From the NCBI GenBank assembly GCA_934589065.1, contig CAKTNN010000004.1:1-64000 (forward strand): 64,000 nt of DNA, read 5' to 3'. Below the pieces are notes generated by a model. That model did not search any database, had not been told where the DNA came from, and was given only the letters and a program-made list of their open reading frames with translations. Shown here piece by piece: positions 17,484-25,140 of the stretch. The stretch is from an uncultured Oscillospiraceae bacterium. Its GTDB lineage: Bacteria > Bacillota > Clostridia > Oscillospirales > Oscillospiraceae. The position numbers and the translations under genes were made by a program. Each line of letters begins with the position of its first letter. Within the stretch, counting starts at the first letter, position 1.

Positions 17484-17612
17484 AAAACTTGACCCCTGAC
17501 TGCATTCCTTCCAGTCAGGGGTCAAGTCTGTTCACTCTTATTATCTAACATCTATGGTTACCTCCGTTTCTGTTGGGTGAGGATTTCTAAATCATTGGTA
17601 TCACCTCTTTGT
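17481..17612 (-). ncRNA. Candidate leftward small RNA with two mini-ORFs
   Basis: A complete transcription unit is visible on the minus strand: promoter at 17619-17647, about 130 nt, and the intrinsic terminator above. The RNA has two good ribosome sites, AAAGAGGTG and CGGAGG. The first precedes ATG-ATT-TAG, which would read as a 12-residue MDLEILTQQKRR-type peptide if one base were added. The second precedes a 9-codon ORF (MLDNKSEQT). It could be a regulatory RNA, a tiny-peptide gene or a decayed type I toxin. No homology is claimed. Confidence 0.5.
17482..17527 (-). terminator. Strong hairpin with its T run on the minus strand
   Basis: A 16-bp perfect stem (17487-17502 with 17512-17527). 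The run of A at 17482-17487 becomes a U run only for leftward transcription. It should therefore terminate a leftward RNA. For the MATE mRNA it forms a 3' hairpin without a U tract. Confidence 0.8.
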
Positions 17613-17618
17613 GTCTAT

Positions 17619-17647
17619 ATAGTAGCACGGGGATGGCCTTTGCGCAA
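17619..17647 (-). promoter_or_regulatory. Leftward promoter of the small RNA unit
   Basis: On the minus strand TTGCGC (17647-17642) and TACTAT (17624-17619) are separated by 17 bp. Confidence 0.5.
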
Positions 17648-17753
17648 GATGGCAGAGAAGACAAACATTTTCCTAAAAATTCTTGCGATCTGCCAATGGT
17701 CGAAGAAAGACAATCGTGGTATAGTAAAAAAGTTGGGGCAGCGGAAAATCCCA

Positions 17754-17782
17754 TTGACATTTGCCCCTGACCATGGTAAACT
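17754..17782 (+). promoter_or_regulatory. Promoter of the SCIFF operon
   Basis: TTGACA (17754-17759) and TAAACT (17777-17782) with a 17-bp spacer, 34 bp before the SCIFF start. Within the 330-bp gap before SCIFF this promoter and the leftward RNA unit are the only signals seen. Confidence 0.7.
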
Positions 17783-17816
17783 TTATGAATAAGATAAAAA
17801 TTAGGAGGAATATTCC

Positions 17817-17963
17817 ATGAAGCATATTCAGACCATCGAAACCCGCAATCTGTGCCAGAGCGCCAAGAACGGCGGCTGCGGCGAGTGCCAGACCTCCTGC
17901 CAGTCTGCTTGCAAGACCAGCAGCGGCATCGCAAACCAGAAGTGCGAGAACAAGAATAAGTAA
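17817..17963 (+). CDS. scfA: SCIFF (six-cysteine) ranthipeptide precursor
   Basis: A 48-residue peptide starting MKHIQTIETRNLC with six cysteines at 13, 21, 24, 28, 32 and 43, and the SCIFF signature CGECQTSCQSACKTS. SCIFF peptides are near-universal in Clostridia and receive a thioether bridge from the adjacent radical-SAM maturase. ATG 17817 follows TAGGAGGAA. Odd points: the usual CKTSCT is here CKTSSG, so Cys36 is Ser and the usual acceptor Thr37 is Gly, while an extra Cys13 keeps the total at six. The gene is followed by a hairpin and then by the maturase, the standard order. Confidence 0.95.
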   Translation: MKHIQTIETRNLCQSAKNGGCGECQTSCQSACKTSSGIANQKCENKNK

Positions 17964-17978
17964 GCTTATTTTTTGAGA

Positions 17979-18005
17979 AAATGCCGCCGTTTGGGCGGCA
18001 TTTTT
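17979..18005 (+). terminator. Attenuating terminator between SCIFF and its maturase
   Basis: AATGCCGCC (17980-17988) pairs with GGCGGCATT (17994-18002), followed by T residues to 18005. It would let the peptide be made in excess of the enzyme. Confidence 0.8.
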
Positions 18006-18023
18006 CATGTAGAAAGGATAAAT

Positions 18024-19400
18024 ATGATCCATCAGTATCAACTAAACGGCTACAACATCGTATTGGACGTGTGCTCCGGCTCCGTCCATGTGGTGGACGA
18101 GGTGGCCTACGACCTGATTGCCCTCTACGAGGGGGCTGACCGGCAGAGCGCCATTGCCCAGGTGAGCGCCAAGTACCCCCAGATCGAGAAGGCCGAGCTG
18201 GAGGAATGCTACGATGACATCACCTCTCTGAAGGATGCGGGCAAGCTCTTCACCCCGGATACCTTCGCCCCCATGGCAGGAGAGCTAAAGGCAAGAACCT
18301 CCGGGGTCGTGAAGGCCCTGTGCCTGCACATTGCCCACACCTGCAACCTGAATTGCTCCTACTGCTTTGCCTCCCAGGGCAAGTACCACGGCAACCGGGC
18401 CCTGATGACCTTTGAGGTGGGCAAGCAGGCGCTGGATTTCCTGGTCAGTCACTCCGGTACCCGGAAGAATCTGGAGGTGGATTTCTTCGGCGGGGAGCCC
18501 CTGATGAATTTTGACGTGGTTAAGCAGCTGGTTGCCTACGCCCGGAGCATCGAAAAGGAGGCGGGAAAGAATTTCCGCTTTACCCTTACCACCAACGGAA
18601 TGCTCATTGACCAGGATGTTATCGATTTTGCCAACAAGGAAATGAGCAACGTGGTGCTGAGCCTGGACGGGCGGAAAGAGATTCACGACCGCTTCCGGGT
18701 GGACTATGCAGGCAACGGCAGCTTTGACCGGATTGTGCCCAAGTTCCAGGAGCTGGTGCGCCAGCGGGGGGGCAAGGACTACTATATGCGGGGAACCTTT
18801 ACCCACGCCAATCCGGATTTTGTAAAGGATATCCGCACCATGCTGGATCTGGGCTTTACGGAACTGAGCATGGAGCCGGTGGTAACTGCCGCAGGGGATC
18901 CCTCCGGACTGACGGAGGAGGATCTGCCCATTATTTTGCAGCAGTATGAGGAGCTGGCTTCTTTGCAGCTGGAGCGGTACAAAGAGGGCCGCCCCTTCAC
19001 CTTCTACCACTATATGATCGATCTCACCGGCGGCCCCTGCATCTATAAGCGGATTTCCGGCTGCGGCAGCGGAACGGAATATATGGCGGTTACCCCCTGG
19101 GGCGACCTGTATCCCTGCCACCAGTTTGTGGGGGAGGAGAAATTTAAGCTAGGTAATATCTGGGACGGCGTGACCAACACGGAAATTCAGCAGGAATTTG
19201 CCTCCTGCAATGTGTATGCCCGCCCGGACTGCCACGATTGCTGGGCCCGGCTCTACTGCTCCGGCGGCTGCGCTGCCAACGCCTACCATGCCACCGGCAG
19301 CGTAAAGGGCGTATACGACTACGGCTGCAAACTCTTCCGGAAGCGGATGGAGTGCGCCATTATGGTGCAGATTGCGGAAAAGCTGGGAGACAACCAATGA
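18024..19400 (+). CDS. scfB: Radical-SAM SCIFF peptide maturase (thioether-forming, SPASM)
   Basis: This 458-residue enzyme (CteB type) binds a radical-SAM [4Fe-4S] cluster through Cys107, Cys111 and Cys114 (CNLNCSYC). It has an N-terminal peptide-recognition (RRE-like) segment in the first ~85 residues and a C-terminal SPASM domain with many cysteines (GCGSGTEYMAVTPWGDLYPC, CHDCWARLYCSGGC, YGCKLF) for auxiliary clusters. It installs a Cys thioether in the SCIFF peptide. ATG 18024 is chosen because AAAGGA precedes it. An in-frame upstream start at 17973 would run through the terminator hairpin. Its stop overlaps the next start (ATGA). Confidence 0.95.
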   Translation: MIHQYQLNGYNIVLDVCSGSVHVVDEVAYDLIALYEGADRQSAIAQVSAKYPQIEKAELEECYDDITSLKDAGKLFTPDTFAPMAGELKARTSGVVKALCLHIAHTCNLNCSYCFASQGKYHGNRALMTFEVGKQALDFLVSHSGTRKNLEVDFFGGEPLMNFDVVKQLVAYARSIEKEAGKNFRFTLTTNGMLIDQDVIDFANKEMSNVVLSLDGRKEIHDRFRVDYAGNGSFDRIVPKFQELVRQRGGKDYYMRGTFTHANPDFVKDIRTMLDLGFTELSMEPVVTAAGDPSGLTEEDLPIILQQYEELASLQLERYKEGRPFTFYHYMIDLTGGPCIYKRISGCGSGTEYMAVTPWGDLYPCHQFVGEEKFKLGNIWDGVTNTEIQQEFASCNVYARPDCHDCWARLYCSGGCAANAYHATGSVKGVYDYGCKLFRKRMECAIMVQIAEKLGDNQ

Positions 19401-20710
19401 TCTCCACCCCAATCTGGGATTTTGCGGAAGACTACCGGGGGAAAGCTCCTGCCCGGTTTCACATGCCGGGGCACAAGGGAAAGCTGCACCTGGGGTGCGA
19501 AGACCGGGATTTGACGGAGTTTACCGGGGCGGATGACCTGTATCACGCCGAGGGGATCATTGCCGAAAGCGAGAGAAATGCCACGGAGCTTTTTGGCTGG
19601 CCCACGGTATATTCCACAGAGGGCTCCAGCCTGTGCATCCGGGCCATGCTGCTGCTGGCCTATCAGGGCTCCGGCTGCAAGGGCCGAATTCTGGCGGGGC
19701 GAAACGCCCACAAGACCTTCCTCAATACGGCGATTTTACTGGATTTTCCCATTCGCTGGCTCTGGGCCGGGAATGATTACCTTAGCTGTCCGGTAACGCC
19801 GGAGCAGGTGGAAAAGGCCATTCTGGAAGAAGCGGAAAAACCCTTCGGGGTGTATCTCACCAGCCCGGACTACCTGGGGAACATCAACGATATTGCCGGA
19901 ATTTCTCAGGTCTGCCACAGGTATGGTGTGCCGCTGCTGGTAGACAATGCCCATGGGGCATACCTGAAATTCCTGCCGGAATCCCGGCACCCCATGGATT
20001 TGGGGGCAGACTACTGCTGTGATTCCGCCCATAAGACCCTGCCGGTGCTGACGGGGGGCGCGTACCTCCACTTCCGGCAGGAGGGGCAGCGGCAGGAAGC
20101 CAAGAATGCGATGGCGCTCTTTGGCTCCACCAGTCCGTCCTACCTGATTTTGCAGTCGCTGGATCTTGCTAACCCCTATCTGGAGGCGCTGCCCCGAACC
20201 CTGCAGGCATTTGCCCCCCGGGTGGCGGCGCTAAAGGGCAGACTTCTGGCCCGGGGCTTTGCCCTGGTGGGAGAGGAGCTTCTAAAGCTGACCTGGGTGA
20301 CGGCCCCTTGGGGCTACACCGGGGAGGAAATTGGGGAAATGCTGGAAGAAAAGGGCATTTACTGTGAATTCCGGGATGAAGAACACATTGTTTTTATGTT
20401 CACCCCGGAAAATTCCCACGGGGATCTGGAGCGGCTGTCCGATGCCCTGGAGGCAATTCCCAAAAGGAAAGCCCTGGATAAAAGACCGCCCCTTTGGGTG
20501 CAGCCCCGGCAGGCGTGCACTCCCCGGCAGGCAGCCCTTGCCGTCCGGGAAATCGTTCCTGTGGATGAAAGCGCTGGAAGGGTGTTGGCCCAGGCCAACG
20601 TCAGCTGCCCCCCCGCCGTGCCCATTGTGATGTGCGGGGAGGAGATCGGGGAAGACCTGATCCCCATCCTCCGGGCCTACGGGACGGAGAATGTTGAGGT
20701 CATAAAATGA
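19397..20710 (+). CDS. Orn/Lys/Arg decarboxylase-family PLP enzyme
   Basis: A 437-residue fold-type I PLP enzyme of the SpeA/LdcC-like major domain group. It shows FHMPGHKG near the N-terminus, VDNAHGAY for the cofactor Asp, and SAHKTLPVLTGGAYLH with the Schiff-base lysine. The C-terminal domain ends with DESAGRVLAQANVSCPPAVP, as in arginine/lysine decarboxylases. It lacks the N-terminal wing domain of enterobacterial enzymes, as usual in Firmicutes. ATG 19397 overlaps the stop of the SCIFF maturase, so the two are translationally coupled. The amino-acid substrate cannot be decided from sequence alone. Confidence 0.88.
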   Translation: MISTPIWDFAEDYRGKAPARFHMPGHKGKLHLGCEDRDLTEFTGADDLYHAEGIIAESERNATELFGWPTVYSTEGSSLCIRAMLLLAYQGSGCKGRILAGRNAHKTFLNTAILLDFPIRWLWAGNDYLSCPVTPEQVEKAILEEAEKPFGVYLTSPDYLGNINDIAGISQVCHRYGVPLLVDNAHGAYLKFLPESRHPMDLGADYCCDSAHKTLPVLTGGAYLHFRQEGQRQEAKNAMALFGSTSPSYLILQSLDLANPYLEALPRTLQAFAPRVAALKGRLLARGFALVGEELLKLTWVTAPWGYTGEEIGEMLEEKGIYCEFRDEEHIVFMFTPENSHGDLERLSDALEAIPKRKALDKRPPLWVQPRQACTPRQAALAVREIVPVDESAGRVLAQANVSCPPAVPIVMCGEEIGEDLIPILRAYGTENVEVIK

Positions 20711-20712
20711 AA

Positions 20713-20752
20713 CGCACCGCAGATGCCGGGCAGGCAGCTGCGGTGCGTTTTT
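20713..20752 (+). terminator. Terminator of the SCIFF operon
   Basis: CGCACCGCAG (20713-20722) pairs with CTGCGGTGCG (20738-20747), followed by five T. Confidence 0.88.
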
Positions 20753-20759
20753 GTGATGC

Positions 20760-20932
20760 GGATAGGGAGAATTCTCCCCCAAAAGCGGTCGTTGCGAACC
20801 AGTCACGCACACCTCCATGTCATTGCGAAGTGGTTCGCAATGACGAAGGGGGCGTGTGGGAGCCGGCGACAGAGGGAAAGAAATTGTCCCCCCGCCGATG
20901 CATCGGCGGGGGGACAATGACAGAAGAGAAGC
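20760..20932. repeat. Extragenic repeat with hairpins, including a perfect 36-bp palindrome
   Basis: A stem GTCATTGCGAA/TTCGCAATGAC (20819-20829 with 20834-20844) carries the same GGTTCGCAATGAC end as the repeats at 4.3 kb. A perfect palindrome without a loop spans 20883-20918, GC-rich, centred on GATGCATC. It lies between the ends of two convergent genes. No gene was found. Confidence 0.6.
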
Positions 20933-22573
20933 TCAGGCGTATTTTTCGATGACGGAGGTGAGCTGGGGGAGCAGCTGCTGCTTCCGGGAGAGGAGCCCCT
21001 GGTGGAAGGTGCGCTCGGCGGTGGGGTCTTCCGGGAAGGCTTCCTTGCCCCAGGCGGTGCGGTTGCCGCCGAAATAGAGAATGGAGCCATTCTCCTGGAT
21101 GCTGGTAAAGGCCAGCACGGTCAAATCCAAGTCCTTCTTTTCGGCGAACCGGTCCAGGGCGGCCTCAATGTCGGCTGCTTCCAGGTGCAGATCCTCGGTG
21201 GTGGCGAGAATCACCTGGGAGATGGAGAGCTTGCAGCCCCAGACCTCAAAGATCTTCATGTCGGCTTTGATCAGCTCCTCCGGACTGGTGTCTGCCTTGG
21301 AGGCGGTGGCGGTGAAGAGCTCCGTGCCGAATTCCTCCAGATCCAGGTCGGCAATGGCGGAGAGAATATTGGCGGTGGAGCGATCCTTCTCCGTAGTGGT
21401 GGGGGAATGGAAGTTCAGGGTATCGGAGAGAATGGCGCCCAGCATCAATCCTGCCAGGTTTACGGGGATGGGAATCTGATTCTCCCGGAAAATGGTCGCC
21501 ACAATGGTGCAGGTGGAGCCCACAATCTCATTCCGGAACTGAACCGGGTACTGGGAGGAGAAATCGCTGATCCGGTGGTGGTCGATCACCTCCAGCACCT
21601 GGGCCTTTTCAATGGCCCGGACGGACTGGGGGAACTCGTTATGGTCAACCAGTATCAGCTGCTTGCTGGGGGCTTGCATGATGTGGTAGCGGGACACATA
21701 GCCAAATAGCTTGCCGCTGGGGTCGGTGACGGGGTAGACATGGAAGCGGCTCTGGAGCATCTTCCGGCCCACATCCTCTGCCAGCTCCTGGGTGGTGAAG
21801 CGAACCAGCTCCGTCTTCATAATCTGGCTGACGCTGGGAGAGAAATAGATATAGCGCAGGGTATTCATACCGCCGTGCCCGGAAATCAGAATGGGGCAGT
21901 GATACTGTCTGGCGCAGTCGATCACCTGGGGGGCAATGTCCTGGGCCCAGACCACCACCAGCATACCGGCACCCTTGCGGATGACGGCCTCCTGGGCGGC
22001 AGGATCGTTGCCGCAAATAACAATGCGTTTTTCCACATCGTAATTTTGCAGACGGCTCTCCTCCGTCATGGCAATGACGCTGACCTTGCCGTTGAGTTCC
22101 ATGGCGGGGTCATCGTAAACAATGCGCCCATCCAGGGTCTTGCGGAAGTTTTCCAGGGGCGTCTGGGCCATAATGGCGATGGAGCGGGCGGTATCATACA
22201 GACCGATGACGGAAATATCGGACTTGGTGAAAAAACCGATGAGGTTTTTGCTTTCGTCTACCACACCGCAGTAGGTGCGGTTAAACTGCTGCATCTGCTG
22301 CAGGGACTCGAAAATAGTGGTGTCCGGGGTAATGTAGGAGGGGGGATCCATGGCAACCTCCCCCAGAGTTACCCGGGCGTCGGTTAAAAGCTGGGGTTCC
22401 GGAAAGCCAAAGCGATCCAGTAAGTACCGGGTTTCCCCATTGAGCTTTCCCAGACGGCAGGGCACGGTGGGCACGCCCTGGGAGCGCTTAAAGAAGGAAT
22501 AGGCAATGGCAGAGACGACGGAGTCGGTATCCGGGTGCTGGTGACCGGTGATATAAATGGGTGTTTTCTTCAT
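20933..22573 (-). CDS. ppaC: Manganese-dependent inorganic pyrophosphatase with CBS and DRTGG domains (family II)
   Basis: A 546-residue DHH-family pyrophosphatase that hydrolyses pyrophosphate to phosphate in the cytoplasm. The DHH start ITGHQHPDTDSVVSAIAY, the VDHNE motif and the EVIDHHRI motif form the metal site. The DHHA2 domain occupies the C-terminus. Between them sit two CBS motifs flanking a DRTGG domain (about residues 70-310), which bind adenine nucleotides and regulate activity, as in clostridial CBS-PPases. ATG 22573 has AAAGGAG 6 bases upstream. It lies 22 bp after the M18 aminopeptidase gene on the same strand. Confidence 0.94.
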   Translation of the reverse strand: MKKTPIYITGHQHPDTDSVVSAIAYSFFKRSQGVPTVPCRLGKLNGETRYLLDRFGFPEPQLLTDARVTLGEVAMDPPSYITPDTTIFESLQQMQQFNRTYCGVVDESKNLIGFFTKSDISVIGLYDTARSIAIMAQTPLENFRKTLDGRIVYDDPAMELNGKVSVIAMTEESRLQNYDVEKRIVICGNDPAAQEAVIRKGAGMLVVVWAQDIAPQVIDCARQYHCPILISGHGGMNTLRYIYFSPSVSQIMKTELVRFTTQELAEDVGRKMLQSRFHVYPVTDPSGKLFGYVSRYHIMQAPSKQLILVDHNEFPQSVRAIEKAQVLEVIDHHRISDFSSQYPVQFRNEIVGSTCTIVATIFRENQIPIPVNLAGLMLGAILSDTLNFHSPTTTEKDRSTANILSAIADLDLEEFGTELFTATASKADTSPEELIKADMKIFEVWGCKLSISQVILATTEDLHLEAADIEAALDRFAEKKDLDLTVLAFTSIQENGSILYFGGNRTAWGKEAFPEDPTAERTFHQGLLSRKQQLLPQLTSVIEKYA

Positions 22574-22595
22574 GGGGGCTCCTTTCCCGCAAGCG

Positions 22596-23876
22596 TTATA
22601 CGACGGTAAAGCCGTCCTCTCCAAGGGTCAGGGTGGAGGAGAAGTAGGCCTGCATGGCGTCTTCCAGGTAGAGTTCATCCTGCACGGCAGCAGTTTCGTA
22701 GCAGCTGTGCATTGCCAGCTGGGGCAGGCCGATATCCACCGTGGGCACGGAAACCTGCCCAATGGAGATGCAGCCCAGGGTGGAGCCGCCGGGGATATCC
22801 GGACGGTTGTAGTAGTTTTGCGTAGGCACTTGGGCTTTTTCGCAGACGGTACGGAAAACGGCGGCGCTGAGACCGTCGGTGCAGTATTTCAGGTTGGCAT
22901 TGAACTTCACCACAATGCCCTTGCCCAGAATGGGGGCATTGCCGCTGTCGGCAAGCTCCGGGTGGTTGGGGTGCTGGGCGTGGGCATTGTCCGCGCTGAC
23001 CAGGAAGGACTGGGAGAGCAGCCGTCCTTCCTCCAGCCCGAGGGCGGCACAAATGCGGTGCAGGGTATCCTTTAGGAGAGTGGAACCGGCGCCCTGGGGG
23101 GAGCAGGAGCCCACCTCTTCGCTGTCCAGGGCACAGAAGAGGGGAATCGAGCTGCCGCCCTGGGCGCGGAGGAAGCCCTGGAAGCAGCCCCAGACGCACT
23201 CCAGATCATCCAGCGCCGCGCTGGAGAGGAAGCTCTCGTCCAGCCCCCAGACGCTGGCCTTTTGCCGGATGTACAGGAACAGGTCGTGACTGAGGACTTT
23301 GCCCCCGGCCTCCTTTTCCAGCAGGGCCGCAAAAGCGCCCTTGCTCTCCGGAGTGCCCAGCAGGGGCATCACATCGGTGACGGGATTCCACTTGTAGCTG
23401 TCGTTTACCTGGCGGTTCATGTGGATGGCAACATTGGGAATGAGCAGCAGATCCCGGTCAATATCGATGAGCTTTACCTGAGCACCCTGCTCCGTCTTTA
23501 CCAGCACCCGACCGGCAACGGACAGGGGACGATCCAGCCAGGGGGAGAGAATCTGCCCGCCGTAGCGCTCCACTGCCAGACGGGCGTAGGTTCCGTCCAG
23601 CTCGCCGTTTTCCTTCAGCTTGAAGGTGGGGCGGTCGGTGTGGGCGGCGCTGACGGTAAAGCCCGTTGGGGTATCTTCCGGGATGCGGAAGGCCAGTACG
23701 GCGCTGCCACCACGGTTTACATAATATTTACCGCCGGGGGTGAGCGTCCAATGTTCTTTTTCCTGCAGGGGCTGATAGCCCTGGCGATCCAGCAGGGTAT
23801 TCAAATAGGCCCTGGCGTGGTACAGGCTGTGGGAAAAGTCCAGGAAGTCACACAGGGCACGGGTACGTTCCTTCAT
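22596..23876 (-). CDS. apeB: M18-family aminopeptidase
   Basis: A 426-residue zinc aminopeptidase of the M18 (aspartyl aminopeptidase-like) family. Metal-ligand motifs are SAAHTDRPTFK, LDSEEVGSCSPQGAGS and AMHSCYETAAVQD. It trims peptides in the cytoplasm, often with preference for acidic N-termini. A promoter lies at 23913-23941 and ppaC follows as the second gene. Confidence 0.93.
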   Translation of the reverse strand: MKERTRALCDFLDFSHSLYHARAYLNTLLDRQGYQPLQEKEHWTLTPGGKYYVNRGGSAVLAFRIPEDTPTGFTVSAAHTDRPTFKLKENGELDGTYARLAVERYGGQILSPWLDRPLSVAGRVLVKTEQGAQVKLIDIDRDLLLIPNVAIHMNRQVNDSYKWNPVTDVMPLLGTPESKGAFAALLEKEAGGKVLSHDLFLYIRQKASVWGLDESFLSSAALDDLECVWGCFQGFLRAQGGSSIPLFCALDSEEVGSCSPQGAGSTLLKDTLHRICAALGLEEGRLLSQSFLVSADNAHAQHPNHPELADSGNAPILGKGIVVKFNANLKYCTDGLSAAVFRTVCEKAQVPTQNYYNRPDIPGGSTLGCISIGQVSVPTVDIGLPQLAMHSCYETAAVQDELYLEDAMQAYFSSTLTLGEDGFTVV

Positions 23877-23912
23877 TTTGGAATAATTCCTTTCTGAATT
23901 GATATTGACAAC

Positions 23913-23941
23913 ATTTTACTACAAAATGGTTAAAGCGTCAA
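23913..23941 (-). promoter_or_regulatory. Promoter of the apeB-ppaC operon
   Basis: On the minus strand TTGACG (23941-23936) and TAAAAT (23918-23913) with a 17-bp spacer. Confidence 0.72.
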
Positions 23942-23950
23942 TGCGGGAAT

Positions 23951-23972
23951 TTTTGTCGACAAAACGTCGAAT
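23951..23972 (+). promoter_or_regulatory. Candidate Spo0A boxes upstream of spo0A
   Basis: TTTTGTCGACAAAA (23951-23964) is a perfect palindrome that contains a near-consensus 0A box (TTTGTCGAA type) on both strands. ACGTCGAA follows at 23964-23971. It lies between apeB and spo0A, so autoregulation is possible. Confidence 0.5.
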
Positions 23973-24145
23973 GCTGTAGAAAATGTTCGGAATTACAGGG
24001 GTATTCTGAATTCCAGTCGATTTCGGACGAGCGAATGTTACCCCGCTGCTATTGAAAAAAGCGCGTCTTTATGCTAAATTAATGATGTCGCACACGGCAG
24101 TACTTGCCGCACATGGGGTATTTCAAGTTGACAGGAGAGGAATGT

Positions 24146-24925
24146 ATGGAACATCTAACCACCGTATTGATTGCGGATAGTTCGGAAGAGTTCTGCGCAG
24201 GGCTGACAGCGGCACTGCAGCGCGCAGAGGGCTTTCAGGTTGTGGGAACCGCCTCTGACGGGGAACAGGCCATCCGCCTGATTGGAGATAGAAAACCCGA
24301 TGTCTTGGTGCTGGATCTGATGCTGAGCAAGCAGGACGGAATCAGCGTGCTGAAAGCAATTTCCGGCATGGAGCGCCGCCCCGCAACCTTGGCTACATCG
24401 GGATTTGTAACGGATTACGTCGCTGCCGCCGCAGCCAATCTGGGGGTTCGGTATCTGATGCTGAAGCCCTGCGATATGACCGCTTTGGTGGAACGCATGG
24501 AGGAGATCCGGGGTGGGGAGAGCCTCCGGACTCCTGTGCCCCGGAAAGTGGACAAAACCAGCATTGAAAGCATGGTGACCAACATCATCCACGAAATCGG
24601 TGTGCCCGCCCACATCAAGGGATACCAGTACCTGCGGGAGGCCATCATTATTGCCGTGGACGATATGGATGTGATCAATGCCATCACCAAGGTTTTGTAT
24701 CCCCAGGTCGCCAAAACCTTCCAGACCACCCCAAGCCGGGTGGAGCGGGCCATCCGCCACGCCATCGAGGTAGCCTGGGACCGGGGAGATCTCGACACCC
24801 TGCAAAGCTTCTTTGGCTACACGGTGAGCAATACCAAGGGCAAGCCCACCAACAGTGAGTTTATCGCCCTGATTGCGGACAGGCTCCAGCTGCAGCTCAA
24901 GAGCGCCGAGGCGGCGCAGTATTGA
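24146..24925 (+). CDS. spo0A: Sporulation master regulator Spo0A
   Basis: A 259-residue response regulator. The receiver domain has the acidic pocket (LIADSSEE), phosphoacceptor Asp57 in VLVLDLML and Lys107 in LMLKPCD. The C-terminal Spo0A effector domain has the diagnostic recognition helix [17 protein letters not shown] and the segment [12 protein letters not shown]. It switches the cell to sporulation when phosphorylated. ATG 24146 follows AGGAGAGG. An overlapping out-of-frame ATG at 24142 is ignored. Confidence 0.97.
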   Translation: MEHLTTVLIADSSEEFCAGLTAALQRAEGFQVVGTASDGEQAIRLIGDRKPDVLVLDLMLSKQDGISVLKAISGMERRPATLATSGFVTDYVAAAAANLGVRYLMLKPCDMTALVERMEEIRGGESLRTPVPRKVDKTSIESMVTNIIHEIGVPAHIKGYQYLREAIIIAVDDMDVINAITKVLYPQVAKTFQTTPSRVERAIRHAIEVAWDRGDLDTLQSFFGYTVSNTKGKPTNSEFIALIADRLQLQLKSAEAAQY

Positions 24926-24932
24926 ACAAAAA

Positions 24933-24980
24933 ATCCACAGCCCAATTCCCGGAAAAGGGGAAGGGCTGTGGATAATTTTT
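24933..24980 (+). terminator. Terminator of spo0A
   Basis: ATCCACAGCCC (24933-24943) pairs with GGGCTGTGGAT (24963-24973), followed by AATTTTT. Confidence 0.88.
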
Positions 24981-25140
24981 GCCGCAAGAATGGAAAACAG
25001 GATACTTGACAGGGAGCGGTTCAGTTCAATTCGGGGAGGGACTTTCTTTTTTACGCTTTTCCGTTCGACCGCAAATTTAAGAAGACCGTTTATCGGGAAT
25101 GCCAGTTCCATTTTGCCTATACCGCGGCAGGGTGCAGCTT

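Noticed and set aside
17587-17934. 115-codon leftward frame opposite SCIFF
   Set aside because: It is cysteine- and serine-rich antisense of SCIFF with no ribosome site at its start.
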